This document shows positions 15,179-23,899 of a stretch of 43,832 nt of DNA, piece after piece (position 1 is the stretch's first letter; each line of letters opens with the position of its first letter). A model generated the notes under the pieces. That model had not been told where the DNA came from and ran no database searches. It was given only the letters and a program-made list of their open reading frames with translations. This DNA comes from Micromonospora noduli (GTDB taxonomy: Bacteria > Actinomycetota > Actinomycetes > Mycobacteriales > Micromonosporaceae). Position numbers and translations under genes: made by a program. Location: positions 1 through 43,832 of the forward strand of contig NZ_PYAK01000052.1 of the NCBI RefSeq assembly GCF_003264365.1, in the 5' to 3' direction.

Positions 15179-15835
15179 GTGAGAGTGCTGGTGGTCGAGG
15201 ACGAGAACGTGCTGGCGGACGCCATCGCCGAGTGGCTGCGTCGGGAGTCGTTCGCTGTCGACGTGGCGTACGACGGGGACGCCGCGTTGGAACGGCTCGG
15301 CGTCAACGAGTACGCCGTGGTGGTCCTGGACCGGGACCTGCCGGTGGTGCACGGCGACGACGTGTGCCGGGCGATCGTGGACGCGGGCGGGGAGACCCGG
15401 GTGCTGATGCTTACCGCGTCGGCGGCGGTCCGGGAACGGGTGGCGGGGTTGGCGCTCGGCGCCGACGACTACCTGACCAAGCCGTTCGCCCTGGTCGAGC
15501 TGTCGGCCCGGGTGCACGCGCTGACCCGCCGGTCCCGCCCGGCGGCACCGCCGACGCTGCGTCGCGCCGGCATCCAGCTCGACCCGGCCCGACACGAGGT
15601 ACGCCGTGACGACCGGCACGTGGCGCTGTCCCGCAAGGAGTTCGCGGTGCTGGCCGAGCTGCTGCGCGCCGACGGCGCGGTGGTCTCCGCCGAGGACCTG
15701 CTGGAACGCGCCTGGGACGAGCACATCGACCCGTTCACCAACGTGGTCCGGGTGACAGTCATGAAGCTGCGCCGCAAACTCGGCGACCCACCGGTGATCG
15801 AGACGGTCCCCGGGGCGGGGTACCAGATCCGATGA
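15179..15835 (+). CDS. OmpR-family response regulator
   Basis: A 218-aa protein with a receiver domain (about 1-115) and a winged-helix output domain (about 125-218). Acidic pocket Glu7/Asp8, phospho-acceptor Asp51 (VVLDRDLP), Thr79 and Lys101 (LTKPF) are all in place. The output domain shows SRKEFAVLAELLRADGAVVSAEDLLERAW and the recognition helix NVVRVTVMKLRRKLG. The start at GTG 15179 (MRVLVVED) is preceded by GAGG-type purines; a second GTG at 15185 is possible. It overlaps the kinase gene by four bases. It likely binds the tandem boxes upstream and regulates the divergent MacAB-like operon. Confidence 0.95.
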   Translation: MRVLVVEDENVLADAIAEWLRRESFAVDVAYDGDAALERLGVNEYAVVVLDRDLPVVHGDDVCRAIVDAGGETRVLMLTASAAVRERVAGLALGADDYLTKPFALVELSARVHALTRRSRPAAPPTLRRAGIQLDPARHEVRRDDRHVALSRKEFAVLAELLRADGAVVSAEDLLERAWDEHIDPFTNVVRVTVMKLRRKLGDPPVIETVPGAGYQIR

Positions 15836-16986
15836 AACGCCTGACGATCCGCGCCCGGCTCACCCTCATCTACGGCGGGCTCTTCCTGTTGGCCGGAGTG
15901 GTCCTGCTCGCCGTCACGTACGTGCTGGTGGATCAGCGGATGCCGCAGCCGTTCGGGGTGAGCCTGCGAGACCTGCCGAAGACAGCCCCCACGACGCCCA
16001 GCGGGCAGAACGTCGACAACCTGCGCGCCCTGTTGCAGGAGGTGCAGGACGAGGCGAAGCGCAATGCGTTGGAGTCACTGCTCACCCAGGGCGGTATCGC
16101 GTTGATCGTGGTGTCGACGGTGGCGATCGCGTTCGGCTGGCTGCTCGCCGGTCGGGCGTTGCAGCCCCTGCTCCAGATCACAGGCACGGCCCGCCGGATC
16201 GCCGGCGCGGACACCGCCGGCCGTGGTCTGCACGAGCGGATCGCGCTCACCGGCCCTCCCGACGAGGTACGCGAACTCGCCGACACCTTCGACGAGATGC
16301 TGGAACGGCTGGATCGCTCCTTCGACGGGCAGCGCCGGTTCGTGGCGAACGCCTCGCACGAGCTGCGTACGCCGCTGGCGCTCAACCGCGCCCTGGTGGA
16401 GCTGGCGATCACCCGCTCGGACGCGTCGGCGGAGACCCGGCGACTGGGCGAGTCGCTGTTGGCGGTCAACGAACGCCACGAGCGGCTGATCGACGGTCTG
16501 CTGACCCTGGCCGACTCGGAGAACGAGCTGACCGAGCGTACGCCGGTCGACCTGGCCGAGGTCTGCGCGCACACGACCGATCAGGCCGGGAAGCAGGCAC
16601 CCGACGTGCGGGTTCGGCGGGCCCTGGCCCCGGCGCCCACCAGCGGCGACCCGGTGCTGTTGGAGCGGCTCACGTTCAACCTGGTGGAGAACGCGCTGCG
16701 CCACAACCTGCCCGCCGACGGTTGGGTGGAGGTGCGCACCGGACTGGTCGACGGTCGGCCCACCCTGACGGTGACCAACACCGGCCCGGTCATCCCCGGC
16801 TACGACGTCGAGACGATGTTCCAGCCCTTCCGCCGGCTGTCGCGGGAGCGGGTCGTCGGCGCGCGGGGCTTCGGGCTGGGGCTGTCCATCGTCCGCGCGG
16901 TGGCCCGGGCTCACGGCGGCACCGCCGAGGCGCAGCCCCGGCCGGACGGCGGTCTGATCGTCACGGTCACACTGCCGCCGGCCTGA
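15832..16986 (+). CDS. Sensor histidine kinase
   Basis: A 384-aa membrane sensor kinase. Transmembrane helices at about 11-33 and 87-109 flank a short external loop of about 50 residues, with no recognisable sensing fold. A HAMP domain follows (about 107-160). The dimerisation/phosphorylation helix carries FVANASHELRTPL with His176. The ATP-binding domain has NLVENALRHN (N box) and the G boxes GFGLGLSIVRAVARAHGG. It partners the response regulator in front (ATGA overlap). The small external loop suggests it senses membrane state, or a partner such as the divergent lipoprotein, rather than a soluble ligand; that is inference. Confidence 0.95.
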   Translation: MKRLTIRARLTLIYGGLFLLAGVVLLAVTYVLVDQRMPQPFGVSLRDLPKTAPTTPSGQNVDNLRALLQEVQDEAKRNALESLLTQGGIALIVVSTVAIAFGWLLAGRALQPLLQITGTARRIAGADTAGRGLHERIALTGPPDEVRELADTFDEMLERLDRSFDGQRRFVANASHELRTPLALNRALVELAITRSDASAETRRLGESLLAVNERHERLIDGLLTLADSENELTERTPVDLAEVCAHTTDQAGKQAPDVRVRRALAPAPTSGDPVLLERLTFNLVENALRHNLPADGWVEVRTGLVDGRPTLTVTNTGPVIPGYDVETMFQPFRRLSRERVVGARGFGLGLSIVRAVARAHGGTAEAQPRPDGGLIVTVTLPPA

Positions 16987-17000
16987 CCGGCGACGCGGCT

Positions 17001-17603
17001 TCAGCGGAAGAACGCGCGCAGGACGGTGGCGGTCTCAGCCTCCAGCACCCCGCCGTAGACCTCGGGGCGGTGGTTGAGCCGACGGTCCCGCAGCACGTCC
17101 CAGAGCGATCCGGCCGCGCCGGTCTTGGGCTCCCACGCGCCGAACACGACTGTGGAGACCCGGGCCAGCACCAGCGCCCCGGAGCACATGGTGCACGGTT
17201 CGAGGGTGACCACCAGGGTGCAGCCGTCCAGCCGCCACCGGCCGGTGCGCTCGGCACCCCGGCGCAGGGCCAGCACCTCGGCGTGGGCGGTGGGGTCGCC
17301 GGTCAGCTCGCGCTCGTTGCGTCCGGTGGCCAACTCGGTGCCGTCGGGCCCGTAGAGCACCGCCCCCACCGGCACGTCGTCGACGTCGGTACTGACCGTG
17401 TCGTCGACGGGTGGACCGGCGACGGCGATCTCCAGGGCGCGACGCATCCACAGCTCGTGCCGCTGTCGTCGGCCGACCTCGCCCGGGTCCGCCAAACCCT
17501 CGTGGGCGCCGGGCCCGGCGCGGCCCACGACGCCGGGGGTCGGCTGGCCCGGTCGGATCGACTCCAGCGACGGATCGGTGGCGTCGGCCGGCTCAGACCT
17601 CAC
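17001..17603 (-). CDS. tadA: tRNA-specific adenosine deaminase
   Basis: A 200-aa zinc deaminase that converts A34 of tRNA-Arg(ACG) to inosine. The core from RRQRHELWMRRALEIA carries the catalytic HAE (His107, Glu109) and the zinc ligands PCTMC (Cys137, Cys140), plus GAWEPKTGAAGSLWD, a TadA tail motif. The first 45 residues are a poorly conserved extension; the start could be internal, but the frame overlaps the end of the preceding gene by 11 bases, which supports 17603. The preceding gene encodes the tRNA-deaminase-associated protein, its normal actinobacterial neighbour. Confidence 0.93.
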   Translation of the reverse strand: MRSEPADATDPSLESIRPGQPTPGVVGRAGPGAHEGLADPGEVGRRQRHELWMRRALEIAVAGPPVDDTVSTDVDDVPVGAVLYGPDGTELATGRNERELTGDPTAHAEVLALRRGAERTGRWRLDGCTLVVTLEPCTMCSGALVLARVSTVVFGAWEPKTGAAGSLWDVLRDRRLNHRPEVYGGVLEAETATVLRAFFR

Positions 17604-18120
17604 GCAGCTCCTCGACCTCGTCGGCGCAGCCGAGCACCTGGCAGATCTCGGCGGTGACGTCCGCCGGCATCATCCCCTCGTGGGTGCAGAGGGTCAGCAG
17701 CTTCTGCGCGGAGATGCCCAGGTTGGCCAGCAGGTCGGCGTCACCGACCGGGTCGGCCTCCGGGTCGACGACGGGCTGCTCGCTCTCCTCGTCACCGGTG
17801 CTCACCGGGCGTGGCTCGTCGTCACCGTCGAGCCCGGTGACCGAGGTCTTCAGGTCACCGACCAGCAGCGCCCCGAGCTGCGACTCCTCGGCGTACGCGG
17901 AGTCCGAACCGAACACCCGCAGGTCCTCGCCCTCGTCGAGGCGCAGGATCACCAGGTACGCGTCGTCGCCCTCGACGAAGAGCAGCGACACGTCGGCCTC
18001 CTGGTCGACGTCACGCAGCCGGTCGGCAACCTCGTCGATGTCGGTGGCGCCACGCAGGCTGACCTCGGCGGCGGTCCAGCCACTGTCGTCGCGCACCACG
18101 GCCGCAGCGAAGTACGACAC
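17593..18120 (-). CDS. tRNA adenosine deaminase-associated protein
   Basis: About 175 aa, starting VSYFAAAVVRDDSGWTAAEV, the characteristic beginning of this family. The start GTG at 18118-18120 has GGGGGGA directly in front; an in-frame start at 18144 is the alternative. The N-terminal half is compact (about 1-95, with LLFVEGDDAYLVILRLDEGEDLRVF). A highly acidic Asp/Glu-rich linker follows, then a C-terminal helical piece (LLANLGISAQKLLTLCTHEGMMPADVTAEICQVLGC). It always sits in front of tadA in actinobacteria, but its function is not established; the name rests on gene order. Confidence 0.9.
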   Translation of the reverse strand: MSYFAAAVVRDDSGWTAAEVSLRGATDIDEVADRLRDVDQEADVSLLFVEGDDAYLVILRLDEGEDLRVFGSDSAYAEESQLGALLVGDLKTSVTGLDGDDEPRPVSTGDEESEQPVVDPEADPVGDADLLANLGISAQKLLTLCTHEGMMPADVTAEICQVLGCADEVEELREV

Positions 18121-18237
18121 GGTCCCCCCAATAGCCCTCGACACAGCGTCGACTCGTTACGCGTGCACGTTAGCCGGTCGGGTCGGCAGGTGACTCGTCA
18201 ACGCCCCGAAGGGCGGGTCATTCCTGACAAAGTCGGA

Positions 18238-18405
18238 TCAGCCGACGACTCGACGGCGGGTGGCGATGAGCTGGCGCAGACGCTCGGTGCGCTGCCGCTG
18301 CGGTCGGCTGCGCTGGCGGACCGCCCGGGCGCCCGCCAACTCGGCCAGCAACTGCAGTCGACGGCGATTGCGATCGGGATCCTGCCGGGGAGTGGTCCAG
18401 GCCAT
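18238..18405 (-). CDS. Small basic protein of unknown function
   Basis: A 55-aa protein, MAWTTPRQDPDRNRRRLQLLAELAGARAV..., with a very basic helical remainder (RQRSRPQRQRTERLRQLIATRRR). The start is the ATG at 18403-18405; a longer frame reaching 18474 exists but begins with unlikely residues. The ribosome-binding site is weak. The high Arg content could mean RNA or DNA binding. No family assigned. Confidence 0.45.
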   Translation of the reverse strand: MAWTTPRQDPDRNRRRLQLLAELAGARAVRQRSRPQRQRTERLRQLIATRRRVVG

Positions 18406-18516
18406 AGTCCCGAGCGTGCCGAGTCTCGGCGGCCACGTCAAGACGGCGTTCGCTACGCAGCCAACCGGGCACACGGTGCAGTCACCGAGCGCCGTTTCGG
18501 GGCCCGTCCGTGCCGG

Positions 18517-18906
18517 TCACCACAGCGGCCAGTCACCACTGGTGGCCCAGCGGACCGCCACCACGGCGGCCGCGATGCTCCAACCACCCGCCGTGACGAT
18601 GGCGACCCCGGTGGCCACCCCTCGGTCGCCGTAGCGGACCAGCACCAGGGCGGTGACCCAGGCCAGCAGGCCGGCGAACACCGTCCACCACGCGTAGCTG
18701 GTCACGTCGGTGCCGAGCAGGCCGAACAGCAGCAGCCAACCGGCCGCCGCGCCACCACCGGAGGCGACACCACCACCGGTGACCGGGTGCGGCTCGCGGT
18801 AGGTGGGCCGCGTCGGTGGCCCGGAGGGGAAGAGACCCGACGGGGTACGCGGCACCGGGCGGACGGCACCGAAATCCGGGCCAGGATCGGGTCGGGCAAT
18901 GGTCAC
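18517..18906 (-). CDS. Small membrane protein with proline-rich N-terminus
   Basis: A 129-aa protein. The first 50 residues are Pro/Gly-rich and soluble. Three hydrophobic segments follow: GAAAGWLLLFGLLG (about 52-68), WWTVFAGLLAWVTALVLV (about 73-90) and GVAIVTAGGWSIAAAVVAVRW (about 98-118). The GTG start at 18906 is divergent from the M23 lipoprotein 64 bases away, so the two may share a promoter region. Function unknown. Confidence 0.7.
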   Translation of the reverse strand: MTIARPDPGPDFGAVRPVPRTPSGLFPSGPPTRPTYREPHPVTGGGVASGGGAAAGWLLLFGLLGTDVTSYAWWTVFAGLLAWVTALVLVRYGDRGVATGVAIVTAGGWSIAAAVVAVRWATSGDWPLW

Positions 18907-18970
18907 CGTCGCTGCCCTCTCTCACGCGTGCCGCTCGTGCCCACGGTACCGGCTCTGCCAGGATGACCGG

Positions 18971-19732
18971 ATGTCCTCGCCGACGATCAGGCGCCGCGCT
19001 CGTCCGGCGTACCCGATCCTGCTGCTGCTCGCCCCGGTGCTGGCCGCCGGCTGTGCGACCACCCGGCCGGGGGTGCCCGAAGGCGCCGCGCCGACGCCAC
19101 CTTCGGTCTGGGCGACCGCCGACCAACCGGCGTCGCAGCCGCCCACGCCGGCGGCGACCGACCCGAGCCCCCCGGCGCCGTCGTCGGCCAGGCCGTCGGC
19201 GACGGCACCCCGCACCGGGCTGAAGCACGTCTTTCCGGTACGCGCCGACAACGTCGACTACCACCCGACGCACGGGGCGTACCCGGGGACGGATCTCTTC
19301 GCCGACTGCGGCGAGCCGTTCGTGGCGGTGACCGACGGGACGGTGCTGGAGGTGAGCCGCGTGGACCGGTACCGCAAGCGTGGGCCACAGGGCCCGGACA
19401 ACGGCGGTCTGTCGGTCGCTCTGCTCGGCGATGACGGGGTGCGCTACTACGGCTCGCACCTGAGCGTCGTGACCAGCGGAGTCGACGTCGGGGTGCGGGT
19501 CCGCGCCGGGCAGCAGCTCGGCAAGGTGGGCCGCACCGGCAACGCGAACAACGTGTGTCACGTGCACTTCGGCATCTCGCCGGCGTGCGCGGGCAAGGAC
19601 GGCTGGTGGATCCGGCGCGGGGTGATCTGGCCGGCGCGTTACCTGGACTCCTGGCGGCGCGGCGGCAACCGGGAGCCGGCCGCCGAGGTCACCGCGTGGC
19701 AACGCAAGCACGGCTGCCCGAAGGCGCCCTGA
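18971..19732 (+). CDS. M23-family metallopeptidase-like lipoprotein
   Basis: A 253-aa exported protein. The signal peptide ends in the lipobox LAAGC (acylated Cys at about 28), followed by a Pro/Ala/Ser linker to about residue 85. A LytM/M23 domain follows (about 88-230). Its zinc set is the H-x6-D of THGAYPGTDLFADCG and the HVHF motif (about 196-199). The intermediate region VRVRAGQQLGKVGRTGNAN is typical of the family. It should act outside the membrane on peptidoglycan cross-links or as a LytM regulator. The ATG at 18971 is the chosen start. One base separates its stop from the next gene, so they form an operon. Confidence 0.9.
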   Translation: MSSPTIRRRARPAYPILLLLAPVLAAGCATTRPGVPEGAAPTPPSVWATADQPASQPPTPAATDPSPPAPSSARPSATAPRTGLKHVFPVRADNVDYHPTHGAYPGTDLFADCGEPFVAVTDGTVLEVSRVDRYRKRGPQGPDNGGLSVALLGDDGVRYYGSHLSVVTSGVDVGVRVRAGQQLGKVGRTGNANNVCHVHFGISPACAGKDGWWIRRGVIWPARYLDSWRRGGNREPAAEVTAWQRKHGCPKAP

Positions 19733-19733
19733 C

Positions 19734-20807
19734 ATGGCCCGCGCGAGAGATCCCATCGCCGACCTGCGCCGGATCGCGTTCCTGCTGGAACGGGCGAACG
19801 AGGCCACCTACCGGGTACGCGCGTTCCGGTCGGCGGCGAAGGCGCTGGCCGGCCTGCCTGCGGCCGAGCTGACCGAACGGGCCGGCAACGGCACGCTCAC
19901 CGAACTGGCCGGTGTCGGTGACGTCACGGCCCGCTGCGTGGCGGAGTCCCTCGCCGGTGAGGAACCGGTCTACCTCCGCCGGCTGGTGGCGACCGAGGGC
20001 AGCGACCTGGACGCCGAGGCCACGGCGCTCCGCGCCGCCCTGCGCGGCGACTGTCACACCCACTCGGACTGGTCCGACGGCGGCTCGCCCATCGAGGAGA
20101 TGGCGCTGGCAGCGGTGGAGTTGGGCCACGAGTACCTGGTGCTGACCGACCACTCGCCCCGGCTGACGGTGGCCCGGGGGCTGACCGCCGAGCGGCTACG
20201 CCGGCAACTCGACCACGTGGCGCAGGTCAACGCGGCGCTGCCCGAGGGTTTCCGGATCCTCACCGGGATCGAGGTGGACATCCTCGCCGACGGCTCCCTG
20301 GACCAGGACGACGACCTGCTGGCGCGGCTCGACGTGGTGGTCGGGTCGGTGCACAGCGGCCTGAAGGACGAGCGGTCGAAGATGACCCGGCGCATGCTGA
20401 AGGCGGTCGCCAACCCGCACCTGGACATCCTCGGTCACGTCACCGGCCGAATGGTGTCGTCCCGCCCAGCCGGGGTGACCGGTCCGGGCGATCGGGGGCA
20501 CCGCGCGCGTACCCGGGCGGAGAGCGACTTCGACGCGGACGCCGTCTTCGCCGCCTGCGCCGAGCACGACACCGCCGTCGAGATCAACTCTCGGCCGGAG
20601 CGGCAGGACCCGCCGAAGCGCCTGATCCGCCGCGCCCTGGAGGCTGGCTGCCGGTTCGCCATCAACACCGACGCGCACGCGCCCGGCCAACTCGACTGGC
20701 AACGATTCGGCTGTGAACGCGCCGCCCTCTGCGGCGTCCCCGCCGACCGCGTGATCAACACCTGGTCGGCAGAGCAACTGGTGACCTGGACGCACAACCG
20801 CACCTGA
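19734..20807 (+). CDS. PHP-domain phosphoesterase with helix-hairpin-helix N-terminus
   Basis: A 357-aa protein that resembles the C-terminal part of PolX without the polymerase palm. Residues about 5-85 form the helix-hairpin-helix region (RVRAFRSAAKALAGLP, LAGVGDVTARCVAE). The PHP domain starts at about 105 and has its metal ligands: DCHTHSDWSDG, LTDHSPR, GIEVDIL, VVGSVHS, HVTGR, EINSRPER and NTDAHAP. Nuclease or phosphatase activity is expected; the true substrate is unknown. Coupled to the M23 lipoprotein in front, an unrelated function. Confidence 0.9.
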   Translation: MARARDPIADLRRIAFLLERANEATYRVRAFRSAAKALAGLPAAELTERAGNGTLTELAGVGDVTARCVAESLAGEEPVYLRRLVATEGSDLDAEATALRAALRGDCHTHSDWSDGGSPIEEMALAAVELGHEYLVLTDHSPRLTVARGLTAERLRRQLDHVAQVNAALPEGFRILTGIEVDILADGSLDQDDDLLARLDVVVGSVHSGLKDERSKMTRRMLKAVANPHLDILGHVTGRMVSSRPAGVTGPGDRGHRARTRAESDFDADAVFAACAEHDTAVEINSRPERQDPPKRLIRRALEAGCRFAINTDAHAPGQLDWQRFGCERAALCGVPADRVINTWSAEQLVTWTHNRT

Positions 20808-20848
20808 CCAGCCCCCCTCGCGCCTCCTCGACGGCCGGCCAGCTCAGC

Positions 20849-20928
20849 GTTGATCGACTCGCGTTTCTTGAAACCGGGTGTCCGGCGGACCGGGACCTGC
20901 CGATTTCAAGGAAACCGAGTCGATCACG
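20849..20928. repeat. Imperfect palindromic repeat, family A copy 2
   Basis: The left arm starts TTGATCGACTCGCGTTTC at 20850. The right arm, read from 20927 on the other strand, starts GATCGACTCGGTTTCC, and both continue TTGAAA-CGG towards the centre. Same family as 2712-2790. It fills the gap between the PHP gene and the convergent EamA gene and may also act as a terminator for both. Confidence 0.8.
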
Positions 20929-20995
20929 AACCGGATGGACACGGCGACTGGCCCGACGGCCCACGGCGGCCTGCCCGCGGGCGGGTGCGGTGCTG

Positions 20996-21976
20996 TCAGC
21001 GGCGGGCGGGTTCGGCGGCGGGTGTGGCGGGAGCACCCACGCCGACGACCGGGCTGCTCCGGCGGCGACTGAACATCCCCTGCGAGACCGCGACCCCGAG
21101 CAGCACGATCAGTGCGCCGACCGGTTGGTGCCAGTTGAGTCGTTCGTCGAGCGCCAGAGCACCGATCAGCACCGCGAAGATCGGAATCAGGTACGTGACG
21201 GTGGACGCGGTGCTCGCGCCGGCCACCCGGATGTTGCGCATGTTGATCACGAAAGCGAGCCCGGTGCCGAGCGCGCCGAGGGTCAGCACACTTGCCACCA
21301 CCCCCGCCGACAGCTCGGTGGGCAGCGGCGGCAGGCCGGCGACGAAGGGGGTGACGATGGCCAGCTGCGCGGCGGCGAGCAGCAGTTGCGCGGTGGAGAG
21401 CGACAGACCCGAGTACGCGCTGCCGGCGACGAACCGCTTCTGGTACGGGATGGACACGCCGTAGCAGGCCGCCGCACCGAAGCACATGAGCTGCCCGGTG
21501 AAGTGCGCCCCGCCGATGCCCTCCCAGACCCCGAGCACCACCAGCACCCCGACGAAGCCCAGCCCGAGCCCGACCGCGCGGCGCAGTGTGAGCCGCTCGG
21601 TGCGGAAGACCAGCACCGCCAGCGGCAGCACGATCAACGGCGTGGTGGCGTTCCAGATGCCGGCCAGCATCGACTCGACCCGCTGCTCGCCGTAGCCGAA
21701 GAGGGTGAACGGCACCGCCACGCCGAAGGCGGCGACGACGGTCAGGTGTGCCCAGACCCGGGGCTCACGGGGCAGCCGGTCGCGCAGCACGGCGAGGACC
21801 ACCAGCAGGGTCAGACCGCCGGCGACGACCCGGTAGAGGGTGAGTTGGACCGGGTGCAGCTCGGCCACCCCGACCTTGATGAAGAGAAAGCTGGAACCCC
21901 AGATCGCGGCGAGGGCGACAAAGCCGGGCAGCCAGGCGCGGACCGGCGCTTTGTCAGGAGTGGTATCGGTGGTCAC
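20996..21976 (-). CDS. EamA-family (DMT) transporter
   Basis: A 326-aa polytopic membrane protein with about ten transmembrane helices arranged as two EamA repeats. The first opens with VALAAIWGSSFLFIKVG and the second with LMCFGAAACYGVSIPYQKRFV. Signature segments LYRVVAGGLTLLVV, LAGIWNATTPLIV and TASTVTYLIPIFAVLIGALALDERL are clear. The GTG at 21974-21976 (VTTDTTPDKAP) matches where the family starts; a longer upstream frame is unlikely. These export small metabolites, but the substrate cannot be predicted. It is divergent from the DUF885 gene. Confidence 0.92.
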   Translation of the reverse strand: MTTDTTPDKAPVRAWLPGFVALAAIWGSSFLFIKVGVAELHPVQLTLYRVVAGGLTLLVVLAVLRDRLPREPRVWAHLTVVAAFGVAVPFTLFGYGEQRVESMLAGIWNATTPLIVLPLAVLVFRTERLTLRRAVGLGLGFVGVLVVLGVWEGIGGAHFTGQLMCFGAAACYGVSIPYQKRFVAGSAYSGLSLSTAQLLLAAAQLAIVTPFVAGLPPLPTELSAGVVASVLTLGALGTGLAFVINMRNIRVAGASTASTVTYLIPIFAVLIGALALDERLNWHQPVGALIVLLGVAVSQGMFSRRRSSPVVGVGAPATPAAEPARR

Positions 21977-22106
21977 CCCTGACACTCTGCCGCAACCGTA
22001 CGACAAAGTCGCGCGCCTTTCGGCCGTCACGCCGTACCTGAACCCGCAGCTCCAACACGACAAACGTCGGCGACACAGGGGTGGGGTGGTCACGTAGGGT
22101 CGCAGC

Positions 22107-23777
22107 GTGGGACGAATTGATGAACTCGCCAACCGTTACGTGGCCGAGTGGGCGCCGTTGAGCCCCACCGGCGCGACCTTCGTCGGCATCGCCGGCCATG
22201 ACGACCAGCTCGACGACCTCTCGCCCGACGGCTACGGGGCGCGCGCGGACCTCACCCGCCGGACCCTCGCCGAGCTGGAGGTGACCGAGCCGGAGACCGA
22301 ATCGGAACGGACCGCCAAGGAGGCCATGCAGGAACGGCTCGGCCTGGACCTCGCCCGGTACGACGCCGGCGAGGTGACCAGCGAGGTCAGCGTGATCACC
22401 AGCGGGCTGCACGAGATCCGCATGGTGTTCGACCTGATGCCCACCACTACCAGCGACGACCAGGCCAACATCGCCGCCCGCCTCAACGGCTTCGGCGCCG
22501 CACTGGAGGGCTACAAGACCACGCTGCGTGAGGCGCTCGCCGCCGGTGAGGTCAGCTCGAAGGTGCAGCTGGTCGAGGTGGCGAAGCAGTGCGACATCTG
22601 GGTCGACCCGACCGGTGACAACTTCTTCCACGGGCTGGTCGAGCGGCTCGGGGCGGAGGGCACGCTCGGCTCCGAACTGCGTCGGGGTGCGGCGGCGGCG
22701 ACCGCGGCGACCGCGGAGTTCGGCCAGTTCCTGCGTACCGAGCTGGCCCCGCACGGGCGGGACAAGCAGGCCGCCGGCCGGGAGCGCTACGAGCTCGCCT
22801 CGCAGTACTTCCTCGGCGCCAAGGTCGACCTGGACGAGACGTACGCGTGGGGCTTCGCCGAGCTGGCCCGCCTGGAGGCGGAGATGCGGGTCGTGGCGGG
22901 GCGCATCGCCGGCTCCGGTGCCAGCGTCGACGAGGCCGTGGCCACCCTGGACGCCGACCCGGCCCGAACCATCCAGGGCAAGGAGGCATTCCGGGACTGG
23001 ATGCAGGCGCTGGCCGACAAGGCGATCACCGAGCTGCACGGCACCCACTTCGACATCCCGGAGCAGGTCCGCCGCATCGAGTGCTGCCTCGCACCGACCA
23101 GTGACGGCGCCATCTACTACACCGGTCCGAGTGAGGACTTCTCCCGGCCGGGTCGGATGTGGTGGGCGGTGCCGCAGGGCATCAGCGACTTCTCCACCTG
23201 GCGAGAGGTGACCACGGTCTTCCACGAGGGCGTGCCGGGTCACCACCTCCAGGTGGGGCAGACCGCCGTCCGGGCCGACCTGCTCAACCGTTGGCAGCGG
23301 TTGCTCTGCTGGGTCTCCGGCCACGGTGAGGGCTGGGCGCTCTACTCGGAGCGGCTGATGGACGAGCTGGGCTACCTGGAGGATCCGGGCGACAAGCTGG
23401 GCATGCTCGACGGCCAGGCGATGCGCGCGGCACGGGTGATCGTGGACATCGGCATGCACCTGGAGCTGGAGATCCCGAAGGACAATCCGTTCGGTTTCCA
23501 CCCGGGCGAGCGGTGGACGCCCGAGCTGGGCTGGGAGTTCATGCGGGCGCACTGCCGGGTTCCGGACGAGAACCTGCGCTTCGAGCTGAACCGCTACCTG
23601 GGTTGGCCGGGGCAGGCGCCGTCGTACAAGGTGGGTGAGCGGATCTGGCTCCAGGCCCGCGAGGACGCCAAGGCCCGCAAGGGCGCCGATTTCGACCTGC
23701 GGGAGTTCCACCGGCAGGCGTTGGACCTGGGTGCGCTGGGTCTCGACCCGCTGCGCCGGGCGCTGGCCCGGCTCTGA
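22107..23777 (+). CDS. DUF885 family protein, metallopeptidase-like
   Basis: A 556-aa cytoplasmic protein (no signal peptide). The zinc-type motif HEGVPGHHLQ (about 373-382) is followed by GHGEGWALYSERLMDELG (about 405-422), where the downstream Glu would complete an HExxH-like gluzincin site. Also typical are YYTGPSEDFSRPGRMWW and LNRYLGWPGQAPSYKVGERIW. Length agrees with the family (about 550-600). The GTG start at 22107 follows a purine-poor leader. Family members are annotated as peptidases, but the physiological substrate is not known. It ends at a strong hairpin shared with the next convergent gene. Confidence 0.9.
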   Translation: MGRIDELANRYVAEWAPLSPTGATFVGIAGHDDQLDDLSPDGYGARADLTRRTLAELEVTEPETESERTAKEAMQERLGLDLARYDAGEVTSEVSVITSGLHEIRMVFDLMPTTTSDDQANIAARLNGFGAALEGYKTTLREALAAGEVSSKVQLVEVAKQCDIWVDPTGDNFFHGLVERLGAEGTLGSELRRGAAAATAATAEFGQFLRTELAPHGRDKQAAGRERYELASQYFLGAKVDLDETYAWGFAELARLEAEMRVVAGRIAGSGASVDEAVATLDADPARTIQGKEAFRDWMQALADKAITELHGTHFDIPEQVRRIECCLAPTSDGAIYYTGPSEDFSRPGRMWWAVPQGISDFSTWREVTTVFHEGVPGHHLQVGQTAVRADLLNRWQRLLCWVSGHGEGWALYSERLMDELGYLEDPGDKLGMLDGQAMRAARVIVDIGMHLELEIPKDNPFGFHPGERWTPELGWEFMRAHCRVPDENLRFELNRYLGWPGQAPSYKVGERIWLQAREDAKARKGADFDLREFHRQALDLGALGLDPLRRALARL

Positions 23778-23791
23778 CCGGGGCGGTGGCT

Positions 23792-23829
23792 GCGCGCGCC
23801 GACGGTACGACGAGTCCGTCGCCGCGCGC
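23792..23829. terminator. Bidirectional hairpin
   Basis: A 14-bp stem, GCGCGCGCCGACGG against its complement at 23816-23829, with one mismatch and a 10-base loop. It lies between the convergent DUF885 gene and the DUF6114 gene. Confidence 0.7.
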
Positions 23830-23899
23830 GGCCACGCCCCGAGCCGAGGCTGCTCGCGCGACGGGCGCTCCACCCCGAGGCCGCTCTGCGGCTGTGCGT

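Noticed and set aside
21954..23873. 639-codon open frame antisense to the DUF885 gene
   Set aside because: Contains no recognisable motif and covers a gene with clear family motifs on the other strand.
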